Positions 15,256 through 25,500 of a DNA stretch of 64,000 nt are shown piece by piece. Origin of the DNA: Pseudomonas gingeri (lineage in GTDB: Bacteria > Pseudomonadota > Gammaproteobacteria > Pseudomonadales > Pseudomonadaceae); NCBI RefSeq assembly GCF_013386165.1, contig NZ_JACAOS010000018.1:595382-659381 (forward strand), in the 5' to 3' direction. Below the pieces are notes generated by a model, which was given only the letters and a program-made list of their open reading frames with translations, was not told where the DNA came from and made no database searches. A program made the position numbers and the translations under genes. The stretch's first letter is position 1; every line of letters starts with the position of its first letter.

Positions 15256-16185
15256 TCAGGCCTTGTCGAGCTTCTTCTCATGGGCCGTGACCTGCTGGCA
15301 CAGCTCGATCATCTGCTCGCGCATCCAGCGGTTGGCTGGGTCCTGGTCGGTGCTTTCGTGCCAGTAGAGGTGGGTTTCCACTGGCGGCACGTCATTCACC
15401 GGCAACGGGAAGTAATTCAGGTCATGGCGGCGGGCGAAGCGTTCCGGCACGGTCATGACCATGTCGGTCTGCTGCAACACCTGGGAAGCCATCAGGTAAT
15501 GCTGTGAACGCAGCGCGATCTTGCGCTGGATGCCCATCTTGCCCAGGGCCAGGTCGACATAACCCAGGCCATTACGCCGGCTGGAGATATGGATATGGGT
15601 CAGCCCCATGTAGTCATCCAGGGTCAGCTTGTCCTTGCCCGCCATCGCATGGCCCTTGCGCATGGCACAGACATAACGGTCTTCCATCAGCTTGACATGG
15701 CGCACCTGCGGGTCGGTGTTGAGCGGTGCGTCGACGGCGAAGTCGATCCGCCCGGCCGCCAACTCCTTGGTGGTTTCGCGGCGCTTGGAGAGGAAACTCT
15801 CGATCGCCACCGTCGGCGCCAGGCGCCGCAGGCGCTGGAACAGCGGCGGCAGGATCACCGCCTCGGTGAGGTCGGTCATGCTGATGCGGTAGGTCTTGTT
15901 CGCCTGCAACGGGTTGAAGATCCGGCTTTCCTGGACCGAGATACGCAGCAGCGACAGGGCATTGCGCACCGGGCCGATGATGTTCTGGGCCATCGGCGTG
16001 GGCACCATGCCCTGGGCGGTACGCACGAACAGCGGGTCGTTGAAGGTCTCGCGCAACCGCGCCAGGGCGTTGGAGACCGCCGGCTGGGTGATGCCGACGA
16101 TCTGCCCGGCGCGGGTCAGGTTGGCCTCGGTATAGATGGCGTCGAAGACGATGAAAAGGTTGAGGTCGACCTTGCTCAGATTCAT
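15256..16185 (-). CDS. LysR-family transcriptional regulator
   Basis: 309-aa LysR regulator: N-terminal HTH (LNLFIVFDAIYTEANLTRAGQIVGITQPAVSNALARLRETFNDPLFVR, residues 8-57) and a periplasmic-binding-like effector domain to the C-terminus. The NodD/LeuO-like HTH (DLNLFIVFDAIY...DPLFVRTAQGMVPT) is distinctive. It is divergent from an acyl-CoA dehydrogenase gene 151 bp away and probably regulates it; the inducer cannot be read from sequence. Confidence 0.9.
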   Translation of the reverse strand: MNLSKVDLNLFIVFDAIYTEANLTRAGQIVGITQPAVSNALARLRETFNDPLFVRTAQGMVPTPMAQNIIGPVRNALSLLRISVQESRIFNPLQANKTYRISMTDLTEAVILPPLFQRLRRLAPTVAIESFLSKRRETTKELAAGRIDFAVDAPLNTDPQVRHVKLMEDRYVCAMRKGHAMAGKDKLTLDDYMGLTHIHISSRRNGLGYVDLALGKMGIQRKIALRSQHYLMASQVLQQTDMVMTVPERFARRHDLNYFPLPVNDVPPVETHLYWHESTDQDPANRWMREQMIELCQQVTAHEKKLDKA

Positions 16186-16214
16186 TTCGCGGCGCTCTTA
16201 TTGTTAGGGTTCGA

Positions 16215-16237
16215 TCAGCCGATCATATATCGGTGAT
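16215..16237. promoter_or_regulatory. Candidate LysR operator in divergent promoter region
   Basis: Inverted repeat TCAGCCGAT-CATAT-ATCGGTGA lies between the lysR start (16185) and the acyl-CoA dehydrogenase start (16337). Dyads of this size in a divergent intergenic region are typical LysR binding sites, but no binding data can be inferred. Confidence 0.4.
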
Positions 16238-16336
16238 GAATGTTAATACACGGTGAGAATAGCTTTGGTAAATTTTCGTAGCTGATCTAGCATCGATTCC
16301 ATGACCCCGACCACCTACTCAAGAAGGTAGCTGCCC

Positions 16337-17566
16337 ATGGATTTCGCCTATTCACCCAAGGTTCAGGAACTGCGTGAGCGCGTCACCGCGTTCATGGACG
16401 CTTATGTGTATCCGGCTGAACCGGTGTTCGAACGCCAGGTCGCCGAAGGCGATCGCTGGCAGCCCACCGCGATCATGGAAGAGCTCAAGGCCCGGGCCAA
16501 GGCCGAAGGCTTGTGGAACCTGTTCCTGCCGGAATCCGAACTGGGCGCCGGCCTGACCAACCTGGAATATGCCCCCCTGGCGGAAATCATGGGCCGCTCC
16601 TTGCTCGGGCCGGAGCCGTTCAACTGCTCGGCGCCGGACACCGGCAACATGGAAGTGCTGGTGCGTTATGCCAATGAAGAACAGAAACAGCGCTGGCTCG
16701 AACCGCTGCTGCGTGGCGAGATTCGTTCCGCGTTCGCCATGACCGAGCCGGATGTGGCCTCGTCCGACGCCACCAATATGGCCGCCCGCGCCGAGCGCCA
16801 GGGTGACGAGTGGGTGATCAACGGCAAGAAGTGGTGGACGTCCGGCGCGTGCGACCCGCGCTGCAAGATCCTGGTGTTCATGGGCCTGAGCAACCCGGAC
16901 GCGCCGCGTCACCAGCAGCACTCGATGATCCTGGTGCCGGTGGACACGCCCGGGGTGAAGATTGTTCGTCCGTTGCCGGTGTTCGGTTACGACGATGCGC
17001 CCCACGGCCACGCCGAGGTGCTGTTCGAGAACGTGCGGGTGCCTTATGAAAACGTGCTGTTGGGCGAGGGCCGGGGTTTTGAAATCGCCCAGGGTCGCCT
17101 TGGCCCAGGGCGGATTCACCACTGCATGCGTTCCATCGGCATGGCCGAGCGGGCACTGGAATTGATGTGCAAACGTTCGGTCAACCGTACGGCGTTCGGC
17201 AAGCCGCTGGCTCGCCTGGGCGGCAATATCGACAAGATCGCCGACTCGCGGATGGAAATCGACATGGCCCGCCTGCTGACCTTGAAGGCGGCCTTCATGA
17301 TGGACACCGCCGGTAACAAGGTGGCGAAAAGCGAGATTGCGCAGATCAAGGTGGTGGCGCCGAACGTGGCCTTGAAGGTGATCGACCGGGCCATCCAGAT
17401 CCACGGTGGGGCCGGGGTTTCCAACGATTTCCCGCTGGCCTACATGTATGCCATGCAGCGTACCCTGCGTCTGGCCGACGGCCCGGATGAAGTGCACCGG
17501 GCGGCGATCGGCAAGTACGAGATCGGCAAGTACGTACCGCGGGAAATGATGCGTTCGGAGCGCTGA
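16337..17566 (+). CDS. Acyl-CoA dehydrogenase (ACAD10/11-like)
   Basis: Flavin-dependent acyl-CoA dehydrogenase of 409 aa. Landmarks: FAMTEPDVASSDATNM near residue 134, KWWTSGACDPRCKILVFMG near residue 164, and the C-terminal QIHGGAGVSNDFPLAYMYAMQRTLRLADGPDEVHR. The GxGRIHHCMRSIGMAERALE segment in place of the standard catalytic-Glu region is the ACAD10/11 pattern, linked to long- and branched-chain or hydroxyacyl substrates. Monocistronic and divergent from a LysR gene that probably controls it. Substrate unknown. Confidence 0.9.
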   Translation: MDFAYSPKVQELRERVTAFMDAYVYPAEPVFERQVAEGDRWQPTAIMEELKARAKAEGLWNLFLPESELGAGLTNLEYAPLAEIMGRSLLGPEPFNCSAPDTGNMEVLVRYANEEQKQRWLEPLLRGEIRSAFAMTEPDVASSDATNMAARAERQGDEWVINGKKWWTSGACDPRCKILVFMGLSNPDAPRHQQHSMILVPVDTPGVKIVRPLPVFGYDDAPHGHAEVLFENVRVPYENVLLGEGRGFEIAQGRLGPGRIHHCMRSIGMAERALELMCKRSVNRTAFGKPLARLGGNIDKIADSRMEIDMARLLTLKAAFMMDTAGNKVAKSEIAQIKVVAPNVALKVIDRAIQIHGGAGVSNDFPLAYMYAMQRTLRLADGPDEVHRAAIGKYEIGKYVPREMMRSER

Positions 17567-17577
17567 GAACAGCGCTC

Positions 17578-18912
17578 TTAATACACCCAGACCTCAACCC
17601 GGCGGTTCTTGATGCGGCCTTCATCCAGAGTGTTGGCCGCCACCGGCATCTGCGCGCCGAGGCCCTGGATATCACGAAACACCACGCCGCCTTTCACCAG
17701 TTCCCGACGTACCGCCATCGCCCGTAGCTTGGACAGCAGGGCGGCGCGGGCCGGGTCGTTCTTGGCGTCGCCAAAGCCCACCAGGGTCACCTGTTTGTTC
17801 AGCTTGCCCTGGGCATGCAGGTAATCCAGGACCCGCAGTACGTCCTGGCGTGCCTTGTTGTCCAGGCTGGCGCTGCCTTCCTCGAAGCGAAAATTCACCG
17901 ACAACCGCTGCGCCTCTTTTGCCAATGCCTGGTATTCCTCCGACATGGCCGGACCGGGCGTCACCGACATGGCTTGCACGGTCTGCGCGACAAAACCGTT
18001 GTCGGCGACTATCGCCTGGCCCGCCGGGCTCTGCGCGAAACGCACCAGGGACGCGGCCCAGGGATTCTGGCGGTTGGGCGGCAGGTAGAAGAACAGTCGC
18101 CGCGACAAGGGATAATCCTCGGTGGCGATCAGGCTGGCGAGGGGCAGCATGGCTTGCGAATCGCCGTCGACGATGGCCACCGCCTTGGCCTGGCGGACGT
18201 AGGGCAGGCCGATAAAACCGATACCCTGATGATCCTGGCTGACCGCATCGGACAACTGTTCGCTGGACTCGAAGCGTTTCGTGCCAGCGGCCAGGGACTT
18301 GCCGCGACGGGACAGGACCAGGTCGTTGAAGGTGTCCCAGGTCCCGGATTTTTCATCGCGGGCATAAAGATGAATGGCGCCGCCGATCCCGCCCAGTTCT
18401 TCCCAGGTTTTCACTTCACCGGAAAAGATTCGCGCCAACTCGTCGGTGTTCAGTCGGGTCAGCGGGTTTTGTGGGTGAAGGATAATCGCCACGCCGTCGA
18501 TGGCGATCACTTGTTCGGCGTCGGGGCTTTTCAGGTCGCCGAGGCTGGCGAGGTCCAGCAGTTCAGCCTCCTTGATCGATCGTGAAGACGCCGCGAGGTC
18601 GGCGCTACCGGCTTTCAGGGCACTGAAACCGGTACTGGAGCCATGGGCGGCGACTTCGACCCGCACCCGGCGGCCTTGCTCGGTGGTGGCGAGCACGCGC
18701 TGCTCGTTGTCCTTGCCGGTGTTGGCCACGTGCACGCCATGCAGGCCCTGTTCCTCGAGCCAGCCCTTGACCAGCGCCGGCCCGAGGTTGGCACCGATGG
18801 TGTTGGAACCCTGGATGCGCAGCGCCGGGCCGTCGTCGGGCGGCGCGGGCAGGGCCGCCAGGGTCAGGGCGGGCAGGCCGCAGAGGATCAGCAGTGAGAG
18901 CGCGCGCAGCAT
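17578..18912 (-). CDS. PstS-like substrate-binding domain fused to OmpA domain
   Basis: A 444-aa exported protein with a signal peptide (MLRALSLLILCGLPALTLA). A phosphate-binding-protein-like (PBP) domain spans about residues 28-310, including GSNTIGANLGPALVKGWL, SSTGFSALKAGSADLAASSR, VIAIDGVAIILHPQNPL and FSGEVKTWEELGG. A C-terminal OmpA-like peptidoglycan-binding domain follows (about 335-444, VNFRFEEGSASLDNKARQDV ... GRIKNRRVEVWVY). The combination suggests a periplasmic ligand-binding protein anchored to peptidoglycan rather than a free transporter component. No Pst transporter genes are adjacent. It converges with the acyl-CoA dehydrogenase. Confidence 0.85.
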   Translation of the reverse strand: MLRALSLLILCGLPALTLAALPAPPDDGPALRIQGSNTIGANLGPALVKGWLEEQGLHGVHVANTGKDNEQRVLATTEQGRRVRVEVAAHGSSTGFSALKAGSADLAASSRSIKEAELLDLASLGDLKSPDAEQVIAIDGVAIILHPQNPLTRLNTDELARIFSGEVKTWEELGGIGGAIHLYARDEKSGTWDTFNDLVLSRRGKSLAAGTKRFESSEQLSDAVSQDHQGIGFIGLPYVRQAKAVAIVDGDSQAMLPLASLIATEDYPLSRRLFFYLPPNRQNPWAASLVRFAQSPAGQAIVADNGFVAQTVQAMSVTPGPAMSEEYQALAKEAQRLSVNFRFEEGSASLDNKARQDVLRVLDYLHAQGKLNKQVTLVGFGDAKNDPARAALLSKLRAMAVRRELVKGGVVFRDIQGLGAQMPVAANTLDEGRIKNRRVEVWVY

Positions 18913-19020
18913 GGGGCGTGCACCTTTTGTGGGCCAGAGTGCTGCAAGAATAAGTCAGTCAGGTTTCAGTTAAATGACACTGATCGGGCTTCGAGGCCAC
19001 TTTTGAAAGCAGCGTAGCCC

Positions 19021-19107
19021 CTGTAGGAGCTGGCTTGCCGGCGATGAGGCCCGTGAGATTTGCATCATCAATTCGGCCGCCATCGCTGGCAAGCCAGGCT
19101 CCTACAG
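19021..19107. repeat. REPIN (GCTGGCTTGCCGGC type)
   Basis: Inverted ends CTGTAGGAGCTGGCTTGCCG (19021-19040) and TGGCAAGCCAGGCTCCTACA (19087-19106), between the PstS-OmpA fusion gene and xthA. Confidence 0.88.
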
Positions 19108-19135
19108 GGTTTTGTGCTGCCCAGGAGCGCGGGGA

Positions 19136-19948
19136 TCAGCCCAATTCCAGCCAGATCGGTGCGTGGTCGGAAGGTTTCTCCATGCCGCGCAATTCATAAT
19201 CGACCCCAGCGGCCTTGACCCGTGGCAGCAAACCGTTCGAGGCCAGGATCACGTCGATCCGCAGGCCGCGCTTGGGCTCGTCTTCAAAACCGCGGCTGCG
19301 GTAATCGAACCAGCTGAAGCGATCGTTCACCTCGGGGTGCAGGTGCCGGAAGCTGTCCACCAGCCCCCAGTTCTTCAGGCGGGCCAGCCATTCACGTTCT
19401 TCCGGCAGGAAGCTGCACTTGCCGGTTTTCAGCCAGCGCTTGGCGTTGTCGGCGCCGATACCGATATCGCAATCCTCGGGGGAAATATTGATATCGCCCA
19501 TCACCACCAACGGCTGGTCATGCTGGAAGCGGGTTTCCAGCAATTGTTGCAGGTCCTGGTAGAAGCGTTCCTTGGCCGGAAACTTGGTTGGATGGTCGCG
19601 GCTTTCGCCCTGGGGGAAGTAGCCGTTCATGACGGTCACCGGGGTGCCGTTTTCATCGGCGAAGGTGCCCCAGATAAAACGCTTCTGGGCCTCTTCGTCG
19701 TCGCCCTCGAAACCTTTGTGCAGGCTCAGCGGCGCCTGGCGCGACAGCAGCGCCACGCCGTAATGGCCTTTCTGGCCGTGGAAGTGCACGTGGTAACCCA
19801 GGGCTTCGACTTCGGCCTGGGGAAACTGCTCATCGGAAACCTTGGTTTCCTGCAGGCCGATCACGTCCGGCTGGTGTTTCTCGATCAGCGCCGCCAGTTG
19901 ATGGGGCCGGGCGCGCAGGCCGTTGATGTTGAACGAGACGATCTTCAT
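19136..19948 (-). CDS. xthA: Exodeoxyribonuclease III
   Basis: AP endonuclease/3'-5' exonuclease of 270 aa acting in base-excision repair. The EEP fold motifs are intact: FNINGLRAR at the N-terminus, QETKV near 34, NGYFPQGESRDHP near 110, GDINISPEDCDIG near 150, RGLRIDVIL near 225, and SDHAPIWLEL at the end (catalytic His). I use the ATG at 19948 (MKIVSFNINGL), with AGGAC upstream; the open frame is 13 codons longer but non-conserved there. Confidence 0.95.
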   Translation of the reverse strand: MKIVSFNINGLRARPHQLAALIEKHQPDVIGLQETKVSDEQFPQAEVEALGYHVHFHGQKGHYGVALLSRQAPLSLHKGFEGDDEEAQKRFIWGTFADENGTPVTVMNGYFPQGESRDHPTKFPAKERFYQDLQQLLETRFQHDQPLVVMGDINISPEDCDIGIGADNAKRWLKTGKCSFLPEEREWLARLKNWGLVDSFRHLHPEVNDRFSWFDYRSRGFEDEPKRGLRIDVILASNGLLPRVKAAGVDYELRGMEKPSDHAPIWLELG

Positions 19949-20102
19949 GGGCGACAGTCCTGGCAAAACAGCGATGCTAGCCGACAAGTCCGGCGACGGC
20001 CAGCGTGGCGGGAGTGCCGATGCACTGCTAACGTTCCTTTAGTTTTAGATAATTGCCTTTCAGATCCTTGCGGCAGCGCGCCGCGGCCAGGGAGGTTGTC
20101 CC

Positions 20103-20753
20103 ATGCCGGAGATGTCAGAGGTCACGGCCCAGATCCATTTGCTTGACGGTGGTTATTCACGGGAAGCGCGTTCCCTGTTGTACCAGTCTTATCGGCACGA
20201 ACCGACCTTTGCCTATCTGTTCGAGGCCGAACGCCCGGGTTATGAACAGCGGGTGCGGGCGACGGTGCGCGAGCGGGTCAAACAACACTTTCTCGAGGAT
20301 CTGCCGGCCATCGGGCTGCTGGTCAATGACCGCCTGATCGGCATTGCGCTGATCGCCCCGCCGCAACGGCGCCTGGACATTACCGAAAGCTGGGCCTGGC
20401 GCATGCGCATGGTGCTGAGCACCGGTTTTCGCTGCACCCGTCGTTACCTGGAGTACCAGCAGGCGGTGCTGGCCTGCCTGCCCTCGAACTCGGTGCATGT
20501 GCTGCCGTTGCTGGGTATTCACCCGCAGTTCCAGGGCCAGCACTATGGTGAACAACTGCTGATGGCGGTGCACAACTGGTGTGCCGAGGACACGCATTCC
20601 CAAGGGGTGGTGCTCGATAGCGGTAACCCGCGCTACCTGGCGTTCTACAAGCGTCAGGGTTATGAGGATATCGGTGAGGTGGCGGTAGGACCGATCCGCG
20701 AGCACGTGTTTTATCACGCCAATCCGCAGGTGTTACAAACAGCAATGGCTTGA
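20103..20753 (+). CDS. GNAT-family N-acetyltransferase
   Basis: 216-aa protein with the GNAT acetyl-CoA binding region LLGIHPQFQGQHYGEQLLMAVHNWC near residues 139-163 and the C-terminal LAFYKRQGYEDIG motif. Substrate unknown. Encoded 70 bp upstream of tamA on the same strand; no functional link is apparent. Confidence 0.85.
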   Translation: MPEMSEVTAQIHLLDGGYSREARSLLYQSYRHEPTFAYLFEAERPGYEQRVRATVRERVKQHFLEDLPAIGLLVNDRLIGIALIAPPQRRLDITESWAWRMRMVLSTGFRCTRRYLEYQQAVLACLPSNSVHVLPLLGIHPQFQGQHYGEQLLMAVHNWCAEDTHSQGVVLDSGNPRYLAFYKRQGYEDIGEVAVGPIREHVFYHANPQVLQTAMA

Positions 20754-20823
20754 CTGTCGAACTTTCCGGTCGGTTTCGCGTTCTATGACGGCCCTAACCC
20801 AGCCCGTGATAGCATCCGCGCCT

Positions 20824-22551
20824 ATGATGTTTTCTAGAAGATTGACCGGCGGTTTGCTCCTGCTTTGTTGCAGCATGGCGGCCCTGGCGCAAAGCGAACT
20901 CGATGTGCGGGTTACGCCTGCGAATGACGAGTTGAAGGCCAATGTGGAAGGCTACATTGGCAGTCTCGGTAACCGTGGCGAAAACGCCCTGCGGCGTTTC
21001 AGCCGTGGTGCCCAGGAGCAGGCGCGTAAAGCCGCCCAGGCGCTCGGCTATTATCAGCCGCAGATCGAGACTGAAGTCGAAGCGGGCAAGACGCCCAAAC
21101 TGATCCTCACCATCGACCCCGGCGAGCCGGTACATCTGCGCAACGTTACCGTGCGCATCGAGGGCCCGGCTGCCAGCCTCAAGGCCTTCCGAATCCCCAC
21201 CAGTGAAGCCCTCAAGCCCGGTGCCGTGCTCAACCATGGGTACTACGAGGACGCCAAGCGGTTGATTCTCAACCGGGCCTCGCGCTACGGATTTTTCAGC
21301 GGTCACTTTATCAGCCAGAAGTTGATCGTCGATCCCCAGGCAGGTGTCGCCGATATCGAGCTGATCTATGACAGCGGTCCGCGCTACTCCATGGGCGAGG
21401 TGCATTTTTCCGGCGATACGCCCTTTGACGAAGACCTGCTGCACCGCATGGTGCCGTTCAAGGCCGGCACGCCTTACGATTCCGAACTGATCGCCGAACT
21501 CAACCAGGCGCTGCAATCGAGCGGCTATTTCGAAGGTGTGCGAGTGGACGCGGCACCGTCGGCGGCCAAGGACCGGGTGATCCCGGTGGAGGTCCAGCTC
21601 GATACCCGCAAGCCGCGCACCATGGGCCTGGGCCTGGGTTATTCGACCGACGTCGGGCCCCGGGTCAAGGCCAACTGGACCCGCCATTGGGTCAACTCCC
21701 AGGGCGACAGTTACGGTATCGAGAGTGAGGTTTCCGCGCCCCGGCAGAATATCGGCCTCTGGTACGACCACCCGCTGGACCCGCCACTCACCGACAAGCT
21801 GCGCTGGGCTGCGGGCTATCAGTATGAAGAAATCTCCAACACCGACAGCCTGAGCAAGCTGTTCACCATCGGTCCGGAATGGCACAGCAAGTTGCCCAGC
21901 GGCTGGCAGCGGGTGATCTCGCTCAAATGGCAACGCGAGGAGTATCGCCTCGGTGACGACTCGGGCCTGAGTACCCTGTTGATGCCGGGCATCAATTACT
22001 CGTACCTACGTAGCGACAACCGTATCGATCCGCACAACGGCTATCGCCTGGAGTTCGACGGCAAGGTCGCCAAGGAAGGCCTGGCCTCGGACAATAATCT
22101 GTTATACGGCACGGCCACGCTCAAGGGCCTGACCACGCTCTGGGATAATCACCGTTTCCTCGGTCGAATCCAGTTTGGCGGCAGCGCCACCAACGGTTAC
22201 ACGAACGTGCCGCCGTCCCTGCGCTTCTTCGCCGGTGGCGACCAGAGCGTGCGCGGCTATGACTACCAGAGCCTGTCCCCGGAAAACTCCGAGGGTGATC
22301 GGATCGGTGGTCGCTACATGGTTGCCGGCAGCCTTGAGTACCAATATTCCATCGCCGAGAAATGGCGGGTCGCGACCTTTGTCGACCAGGGCAATTCGTT
22401 CAACACCCTGGAGTTGCCGAGCCTCAAGACCGGCGTCGGCATCGGCGTGCGCTGGATCTCGCCGGTGGGGCCGATCCGCCTCGACCTGGCCCATGCGCTG
22501 GACGACCCCGGCGGTATCCGTTTGCACTTTTCCATGGGGCCTGAGCTGTGA
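20824..22551 (+). CDS. tamA: TamA, outer-membrane translocation/assembly subunit
   Basis: Omp85-family outer-membrane protein of about 575 aa. A signal peptide (MMFSRRLTGGLLLLCCSMAALA) precedes three POTRA-like domains (about residues 24-265) and a 16-strand barrel with RFFAGGDQSVRGYDYQSLSP near residue 475. The SVRGY motif is the barrel-lumen signature of this family. TamA with TamB is implicated in outer-membrane protein and phospholipid transport. The stop overlaps the tamB GTG by four bases, so the two are coupled. Start is ATG 20824 or 20827; the upstream in-frame start at 20785 would block the signal peptide. Confidence 0.93.
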   Translation: MMFSRRLTGGLLLLCCSMAALAQSELDVRVTPANDELKANVEGYIGSLGNRGENALRRFSRGAQEQARKAAQALGYYQPQIETEVEAGKTPKLILTIDPGEPVHLRNVTVRIEGPAASLKAFRIPTSEALKPGAVLNHGYYEDAKRLILNRASRYGFFSGHFISQKLIVDPQAGVADIELIYDSGPRYSMGEVHFSGDTPFDEDLLHRMVPFKAGTPYDSELIAELNQALQSSGYFEGVRVDAAPSAAKDRVIPVEVQLDTRKPRTMGLGLGYSTDVGPRVKANWTRHWVNSQGDSYGIESEVSAPRQNIGLWYDHPLDPPLTDKLRWAAGYQYEEISNTDSLSKLFTIGPEWHSKLPSGWQRVISLKWQREEYRLGDDSGLSTLLMPGINYSYLRSDNRIDPHNGYRLEFDGKVAKEGLASDNNLLYGTATLKGLTTLWDNHRFLGRIQFGGSATNGYTNVPPSLRFFAGGDQSVRGYDYQSLSPENSEGDRIGGRYMVAGSLEYQYSIAEKWRVATFVDQGNSFNTLELPSLKTGVGIGVRWISPVGPIRLDLAHALDDPGGIRLHFSMGPEL

Positions 22552-25500
22552 AGCGTGGTTTGAAAATATTCGGCCTGGCGCTTGTCTTGCTGATCGTGTT
22601 GTTGCTGGTGTCGTTGAGTCTGCTGCTGGGGACCCAGGCCGGCAGTCGGTGGGCGTTGGCGCAAGTGCCGGGCCTGAGCGTGGAGAATTTCCAGGGCCAT
22701 CTGGGTGGAGAGTGGAGCGCCGATCATCTGCTCTGGCAACAGGGCGGCAACCGGGTTGAACTGCAGCAGCCGCGCTTCAATTGGTCGCCGTTGTGCCTGA
22801 CGCACTTTGTGCTGTGTGTCGATCAACTGGAAGTCGAGCGCGTCGACCTGCAATTCGAGCCGGGTGCGCCTGCCGAGAGCGGGCCGCTGAGCTTGCCGAC
22901 GCTGAAGCTGCCGGTGGCGATCGAGTTGCGCCAGGTGCGTATCGGCAGCTTGTGGCTTGATGGCAGCGAGCAGCTCAAGGAGTTGCAACTGGCCGCGCAC
23001 TGGACCGCGAAGGGCCTGCAGATCGATACCGCGCATCTGCAACACGACGACCTCAGCCTGGACCTCTCCGGGCTGCTGCAACCCAGCGGTGACTGGCCGC
23101 TGAGCGCCGAGGGCAAGTTGCTGTTGCCGGCTCCGGGCGGTGGGCCCTGGGCACTGGCGCTGGAGGTGCAGGGCGATCTGCTCAAGACCCTCAAGCTCAA
23201 GGCCGACAGCAGCGGTTATCTCCAGGGCCAACTGATCGGCGAGCTGGAGGCGTTGGCCGAGCACCTGCCGGCCCGGCTGCGGATCACCGCCGATGGCTTC
23301 AAGGCCAGTGCCGAACTGCCGGATACCTTGCAACTCAATCAGCTTGAACTCACCGGCAGTGGCAATCTGCAAGACGGTTACCAGCTCCAGGGCAAGGCCG
23401 TGCTGCCGGCCGAAGCCGGTCCCGTCGACCTCAACCTGCAAGGTCGGGTCGATGCGCGGGGCGCGCAGATCGCCGCGCTGGACCTGACGGCCGATGCCAA
23501 ACAGCGACTGAAACTCAGCGGCGAGCTGGACTGGCAGAAGGGCTTCAGCGCCGAGGCCAAGGTCGACTGGCTGGACTTCCCCTGGCACCGCCTCTATCCG
23601 TTGATCGACGAGCCGGCGGTCAAGGCGCGGACCGTGGTCGGCGAAGTGAGCTACCGCGACGGCCACTACCTGGGCTATGTCCAGGCCGATCTCGACGGCC
23701 CGGCGGGCAAGTTCAACGTGCTGACGCCGTTCAGTGGCGACCTGAAACAGATCGCCCTGCCGCAACTTGAGCTGACGGCCGGGCAGGGCAAGGCGAGCGG
23801 GCACCTGAACCTGCAATTCGCCGATGGCATCGCCTGGGACACCGCGCTGGACCTGAGCGCGTTCAACCCGGCGTACTGGCTGGCGGAGTTGCCGGGGACC
23901 CTGGCCGGGCCATTGCGCAGCAAAGGCGAGTTTAAGAACCAGCAGTTGAACCTGGAGGCGACGATCGACCTCAAGGGCAAACTGCGCGGGCAACCGGCGA
24001 TGTTACAAGCCAAGGCCAGCGGCAAAGGCGAGCAATGGACCCTCGGCGCCCTCGACATTCGCCTGGGTGACAACCGCATCCAGGGCAGCGGCAGCCTGCA
24101 ACGACGCCTGACCGGGCAGCTCGACCTCAACCTGCCGCGCCTCGGCCAGCTCTGGCCGCAGTTGCGTGGGCAAGCCAAAGGCCGGGTCGATCTCGCAGGC
24201 ACGCTCAAGGCACCGCAAGGCAAGATCAGCCTGCAGGGTCAGCAACTGGCGTTCGCCGATAACCGTCTGCAAGGCCTCAGCCTCGAAGCGGACCTGGACG
24301 GTGCCCAGCGAGGGCAGCTGGATCTCAAGGGCGAGGGGATCCAGGCTGGCGACACGGCCCTGGGCACCCTGACCTTGCACGGTCAGGGCGATCTCAAACG
24401 CCAGCAGGCGCAACTCGATCTGCAAGGCCCGCTGCTGAAACTGGCTCTGGGCCTGGAGGGCGCGCTCGACAAAGGCAACTGGCGTGGGCGCCTGCTCTCG
24501 GGCGACATACAGACCGGCGGCCAGGACTGGAAACTGCAGAACCCGGCCAAACTCGAATACCTCGCCGATGGCCGGCTGAATTTCGGCAGCCACTGCTGGT
24601 TGTCGGGAGAGGCCAGCCTGTGCGGCGAGGATCAGCGCTTGATGCCCGAACCGCGCTTGCGTTATCACCTCAAGCAATTCCCTCTGGAAAGCCTGGGGCA
24701 GTGGTTGCCCCGGGACTTCGCCTGGCAGGGCCGGCTCAATGCCGACCTGCAACTGGACCTGCCGGCCAGCGGCCCCAAGGGCCAGATCATGATCGACGCC
24801 AGTGGCGGCACCTTGCGTATGCGCGAACGGCGCAAGTGGTTGGATTTCCCCTACGAGACCCTCAAGCTGACCAGCAACCTGACCCCACGACGGGTCGATA
24901 CGGTCCTGGATTTTCGCGGTGGCAAGCTCGGCGAACTGATGCTCCAGGCGCAGATCAATCCCTTGGCGAAGAACAAACCCCTGAGCGGCGATTTCCGCCT
25001 CAGCGGCCTTGACCTCAGTGTGGCCCGGCCTTTCGTGCGCAAGGTCGACACCCTGGCCGGGCGCCTGGATGGCAGCGGGCGCTTGTCCGGCAGCTTGCTG
25101 GCGCCCAAGGTCAACGGCAACCTGACCTTGAGCGGTGGCGAGGTCTCCGGGTCGGAGGTGCCGACCACGGTCAAGGACTTGCAGGTACAGGCGCAGATTG
25201 CCGGGGAGAATCTCCAGCTCAACGGCAGTTGGACCGGTGGCGAGGCCGGGCACGGCAGCCTCAGCGGGCACGTCGATTGGACCGATGCGCTGCAACTGCA
25301 ATTGGCGATCAAGGGCTCGCAGTTGCCGGTCACCGTTGAGCCGTATGCGGCGCTGGAGGTCGCACCGGACCTGACGGTGTCGATGCATGGCGACAAGCTG
25401 GCGATTGCCGGCAAGGTGCATGTGCCCAAGGGCGCGATCACCGTGCGTGAGTTGCCACCCTCGACGGTCAAGGTTTCGGACGACACGGTGATCGTCGGCC

